Shown piece after piece: positions 6,438 to 8,315 of a DNA stretch of 8,315 nucleotides. The stretch spans positions 1 to 8,315 of the forward strand of contig USPF01000070.1 in assembly GCA_900556555.1 (NCBI GenBank), read 5' to 3'. The notes under the pieces were generated by a model. It saw only the letters and a program-made list of their open reading frames with translations, did not search any database and was not told the origin of the DNA. Origin of the DNA: an uncultured Blautia sp. Its GTDB lineage: Bacteria; Bacillota; Clostridia; Lachnospirales; Lachnospiraceae. A program made the position numbers and the translations under genes. Each line of letters begins with the position of its first letter. Position 1 is the stretch's first letter.

Positions 6438-6466
6438 TCGACATTTTTTCTTTCTTGTATTATAAT
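6438..6466 (+). promoter_or_regulatory. Sigma-A-type promoter of the DAHP synthase gene
   Basis: TCGACA (6438-6443) lies 17 bases before a perfect TATAAT (6461-6466). The predicted start is near 6473, leaving a leader of about 43 bases. That is too short for a T-box or a Trp-type attenuator, so feedback control is more likely at the enzyme or by a repressor. A small CAACA-AAC-TGTTG hairpin (6484-6496) lies in the leader. Confidence 0.75.
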
Positions 6467-6515
6467 TCTTTGGTAACTTACAGCAACAAACTGTTGACGG
6501 ACAAAAGGAGATACC

Positions 6516-7547
6516 ATGAGTTTTAAATTTGTGAAACAGCTTCCCTCACCTGATGAAGTCAAAATGCAGGTGCCTGTTTCGGAAGCATTGAGAAAAGTAA
6601 AAGAAGAAAGAGATAAAGAAATCCAGGCAATTTTTACCGGGGAATCTGACAAGTTCCTGGTCATTGTAGGCCCTTGCTCTGCTGACAACGAAGATTCCGT
6701 ATGTGAATACACCCGCCGCCTGGCTTCCATACAGGAAAAGGTTGCAGAACGGCTCATCCTTATCCCCCGCATTTATACCAACAAGCCACGTACCACAGGC
6801 GAAGGCTACAAAGGAATGCTCCACCAGCCTGACCCGGAAGCCAAGCCTGATATGCTTGCAGGAATTTTAGCTATCCGCCATATGCATCTTCGTTCTTTGG
6901 CAGAAACCGGTCTTACCTCTGCCGATGAGATGCTCTATCCTGACAACTGGCACTATTTATCAGACTTATTATCCTATGTAGCAATCGGAGCCCGCTCTGT
7001 AGAAAATCAGGAACACCGCCTGATGGTAAGCGGTCTTGATATTCCTGTGGGAATGAAAAACCCTACCAGCGGAGATTTTTCTGTAATGTTAAATTCCGTC
7101 ATTGCCGCACAGCATGGGCATGATTTTATTTCTAGAGGCTGGGAAGTAGCTACCGAAGGAAATCCTCTTACCCACACTATTCTAAGGGGTGCTGTGAGCA
7201 AACATGGAAATATGATTCCAAATTATCACTATGAAGATTTGCAGCGTCTCCTGGATATGTATGGCGAAAAAAATCTTGCAAATCCGGCTGTTGTGATTGA
7301 TGCCAATCATTCCAACTCTGGAAAACAGTACAAAGAACAGATTCGTATTGTAAAAGAAGTGCTCCACAGCCGCCTGGTTTCCAGGGATATCCAGAACCTG
7401 GTAAAAGGTGTCATGATTGAAAGTTATCTGGTGGAAGGCTGCCAGAAAATCGGTCCTAACCATATTTATGGAAAATCGATTACAGACCCTTGCCTTGGAT
7501 GGGAAGATACTGAAAAACTCATTTATACTATTGCAGAACTTTGCTAA
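6516..7547 (+). CDS. aroF: 3-deoxy-7-phosphoheptulonate (DAHP) synthase, type I alpha (AroG/AroF/AroH-like)
   Basis: This cytoplasmic enzyme condenses phosphoenolpyruvate with erythrose 4-phosphate to DAHP, the first step of the shikimate pathway. The 343 residues match the AroG type. Metal-site residues are visible in order: VGPCS (C54), DANHSN (H265), MIESYLVEG (E302) and SITDPCLGWEDT (D324). Substrate-binding segments are KPRTTGEGYKG (90-100), GARSVENQEHR (158-168), GMKNPTSG (K181) and HTILRG (R224). AAAAGGAG ends five bases before the ATG. The N-terminal extension before residue 45 is of the kind that carries aromatic amino-acid feedback sites in this class, but which amino acid inhibits it cannot be read here. 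It has its own promoter, stands apart from other aro genes and ends at a strong terminator. The symbol aroF is conventional; aroG or aroH would be equally valid. Confidence 0.95.
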   Translation: MSFKFVKQLPSPDEVKMQVPVSEALRKVKEERDKEIQAIFTGESDKFLVIVGPCSADNEDSVCEYTRRLASIQEKVAERLILIPRIYTNKPRTTGEGYKGMLHQPDPEAKPDMLAGILAIRHMHLRSLAETGLTSADEMLYPDNWHYLSDLLSYVAIGARSVENQEHRLMVSGLDIPVGMKNPTSGDFSVMLNSVIAAQHGHDFISRGWEVATEGNPLTHTILRGAVSKHGNMIPNYHYEDLQRLLDMYGEKNLANPAVVIDANHSNSGKQYKEQIRIVKEVLHSRLVSRDIQNLVKGVMIESYLVEGCQKIGPNHIYGKSITDPCLGWEDTEKLIYTIAELC

Positions 7548-7566
7548 TGCCTTCGCAAAGATGATT

Positions 7567-7625
7567 CAAGACGATAAAAAAGAAGTTTCCGTTTATTACC
7601 TGGAAACTTCTTTTTTATCGTCTTG
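7567..7625. terminator. Very long (24-bp) bidirectional terminator hairpin between aroF and the recombinase gene
   Basis: Bases 7567-7590 and 7602-7625 are perfectly complementary around an 11-base loop. The layout is an inner 9-bp stem GAAGTTTCC/GGAAACTTC, then A6/T6 tracts, then an outer 9-bp stem CAAGACGAT/ATCGTCTTG. Two more pairs beyond a G-T wobble extend it to 7564-7628. The inner stem plus T tract fits an intrinsic terminator in both directions. The outer right arm is also the last codons and stop of the recombinase gene. Confidence 0.88.
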
Positions 7626-8268
7626 GATGTGCTTTCATATACACATCCCTGATTTTATTCATGTTCATATTTAAGTAAATCTGTGTGGTAGAAATATCGG
7701 AATGTCCCATCATTTCCTGCACACTTTTTAAATCTGCTCCATTTTGTACTAAATGGGCGGCAAAAGAATGACGCAGCGTATGCGGAGTAATATCCTGCTG
7801 AATTCCAGCAGAGGCAGCATAGCTCTTTAAAACTTTCCAAAAGCCTTGCCTGCTCATAGATTTACCGGAGCAATTTACAAAAAGCAAATGACTCTTATTA
7901 ACACCAAGCAATTCCTCTCTTGCACCTTCCATATAATGTTCAACTGCTCTTCTGGCAGTACTTCCAAAAGGAATAACTCTTTCTTTCTCACTTGTGCTGC
8001 AGGTAAGATATCCCAATTTTAAATTTATATCGTTTGTGGTGAGACTGATTAATTCACTCACTCTGATACCAGTGGCGTACAGTAGTTCCAGCATTGCCCT
8101 GTCACGGATTCCTTTTGCTGTGTTTGCTTTAGGCTGTTTTAACAACAGATCAACTTCATCTATGGTAAGGATTCCAGGCATTTTTTTCTCAATTTTGGGT
8201 GCTTTTAATAATTCGGCAGGGTTTTCCTCCCATCCATTTTCTTTGCAGAGATACTGAAAAAATGCATG
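7615..8268 (-). CDS. xerD: XerD-like site-specific tyrosine recombinase, N-terminally truncated at a sequence junction
   Basis: This tyrosine recombinase of the XerC/XerD type would resolve chromosome dimers or act on a mobile element. Homology is continuous from about 8268 (HAFFQYLCKENGWEENPAEL) to the stop at 7615, giving 217 of the roughly 295 residues expected. The first 80 or so (most of the N-terminal core-binding domain) are missing, and no start codon precedes 8268; an in-frame TAA lies at 8286-8284. Numbering from the internal Met at 8181, catalytic residues are R40 (ATGIRVSEL), H134 and R137 (HTLRH), H160 (MMGHSD) and Y169 (TTQIY), with the H-to-H and H-to-Y spacing of XerD. The usual GKGxKER segment is degenerate, CSTSEKER, leaving K66 as the candidate catalytic lysine. 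It is convergent with aroF and shares its terminator. Truncation probably reflects the contig end rather than a decayed gene. Confidence 0.85.
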   Translation of the reverse strand, partial: HAFFQYLCKENGWEENPAELLKAPKIEKKMPGILTIDEVDLLLKQPKANTAKGIRDRAMLELLYATGIRVSELISLTTNDINLKLGYLTCSTSEKERVIPFGSTARRAVEHYMEGAREELLGVNKSHLLFVNCSGKSMSRQGFWKVLKSYAASAGIQQDITPHTLRHSFAAHLVQNGADLKSVQEMMGHSDISTTQIYLNMNMNKIRDVYMKAHPRR

Positions 8269-8315
8269 ACTTGGTAAGGCCGATTACTCCTGCTTTGCTT
8301 GCGGCATAATTTGCC
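8267..8315 (-). CDS. Fragment of a FabG-like short-chain dehydrogenase (16 codons)
   Basis: From 8314 down to 8267 the minus strand reads ANYAASKAGVIGLTKS. This is the catalytic YxxxK segment of 3-oxoacyl-ACP reductase FabG and related SDR enzymes (Tyr codon 8308-8306, Lys codon 8296-8294). The frame differs from that of the adjoining recombinase, and after Ser the SDR similarity ends at once. In a real fabG the next residues would be of the LAKE type. No gene context remains, so whether this is fabG itself or another SDR is undecided. It is best seen as the edge of a foreign or misjoined sequence. Confidence 0.6.

Noticed and set aside
6467..6515. Riboswitch, T-box or Trp-leader attenuator upstream of aroF
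   Set aside because: The predicted leader is only about 43 bases, has no T-box motif, no leader peptide and no terminator-antiterminator pair.
6407..6772. Minus-strand open frame of 121 codons over the aroF promoter and 5' end
   Set aside because: It is antisense to conserved DAHP synthase codons, covers the aroF promoter, and shows no family motifs or ribosome binding site.
7539..7560. CTTTGC/GCAAAG hairpin spanning the aroF stop codon
   Set aside because: It is only a six-pair stem with a ten-base loop, has no T tract and lies next to a much stronger terminator, so it is probably incidental.
7615..8181. Intact short recombinase starting at the internal Met (8181)
   Set aside because: XerD-like sequence continues upstream in frame to 8268 without a break, and there is no ribosome binding site before 8181. 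The Met is internal and the protein is truncated by the junction.

Overview
The window looks like ordinary chromosome of a low-to-moderate GC, Gram-positive anaerobe of the class Clostridia, most likely a Lachnospiraceae-type gut bacterium. I infer this from strong AGGAGG-type ribosome binding sites, TTGACA/TATAAT promoters, the iscR-nifS-nifU(iscU)-mnmA gene order, a SpoVB-type flippase and the character of the GAPDH and XerD proteins. I cannot name a genus. Every long open frame falls in a recognisable family, and I see no CRISPR array, insertion sequence, rRNA or tRNA gene.

Layout, left to right. The N-terminal half of a glycolytic GAPDH gene (gap, minus strand) runs off the left edge. A divergent regulatory region of about 230 bases follows. 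It holds a promoter for each direction, a 14-bp perfect palindrome, a 7+7 inverted repeat set around the rightward promoter, and a long stem in the gap leader. Next is a single-gene unit for a PHP-family histidinol-phosphatase (plus), which meets the next operon tail to tail at a bidirectional terminator. The minus-strand operon iscR-nifS-iscU-mnmA (read from about 4997 down to 1711) encodes an Rrf2-type Fe-S regulator, a cysteine desulfurase, a U-type scaffold and the tRNA 2-thiouridylase. Divergent from iscR is a SpoVB/MurJ-superfamily membrane flippase (plus). It is followed by a separately promoted type I DAHP synthase (plus), the entry enzyme of aromatic amino acid synthesis. A 24-bp perfect hairpin separates DAHP synthase from a convergent XerD-like tyrosine recombinase (minus).

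Functional logic. NifS releases sulfur from cysteine. IscU uses it to build Fe-S clusters, and MnmA uses it for 2-thiouridine at tRNA position 34. IscR probably senses cluster status and controls the operon. MnmA is translationally coupled to IscU by a TGATG overlap, and the IscU acidic tail is encoded by the purine-rich DNA that serves as the mnmA ribosome binding site. The histidinol-phosphatase and DAHP synthase are amino-acid biosynthesis genes standing alone, away from his or aro operons.

The most anomalous spot is the right edge. Recombinase homology stops abruptly near 8268, and the last 49 bases encode, in another frame, the catalytic YxxxK segment of a FabG-like short-chain dehydrogenase. 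This is best explained as a chimeric contig end, or less likely as a real rearrangement. I found no convincing undescribed multi-gene system. The rest of the interest is in cis-regulatory structure and small protein details.
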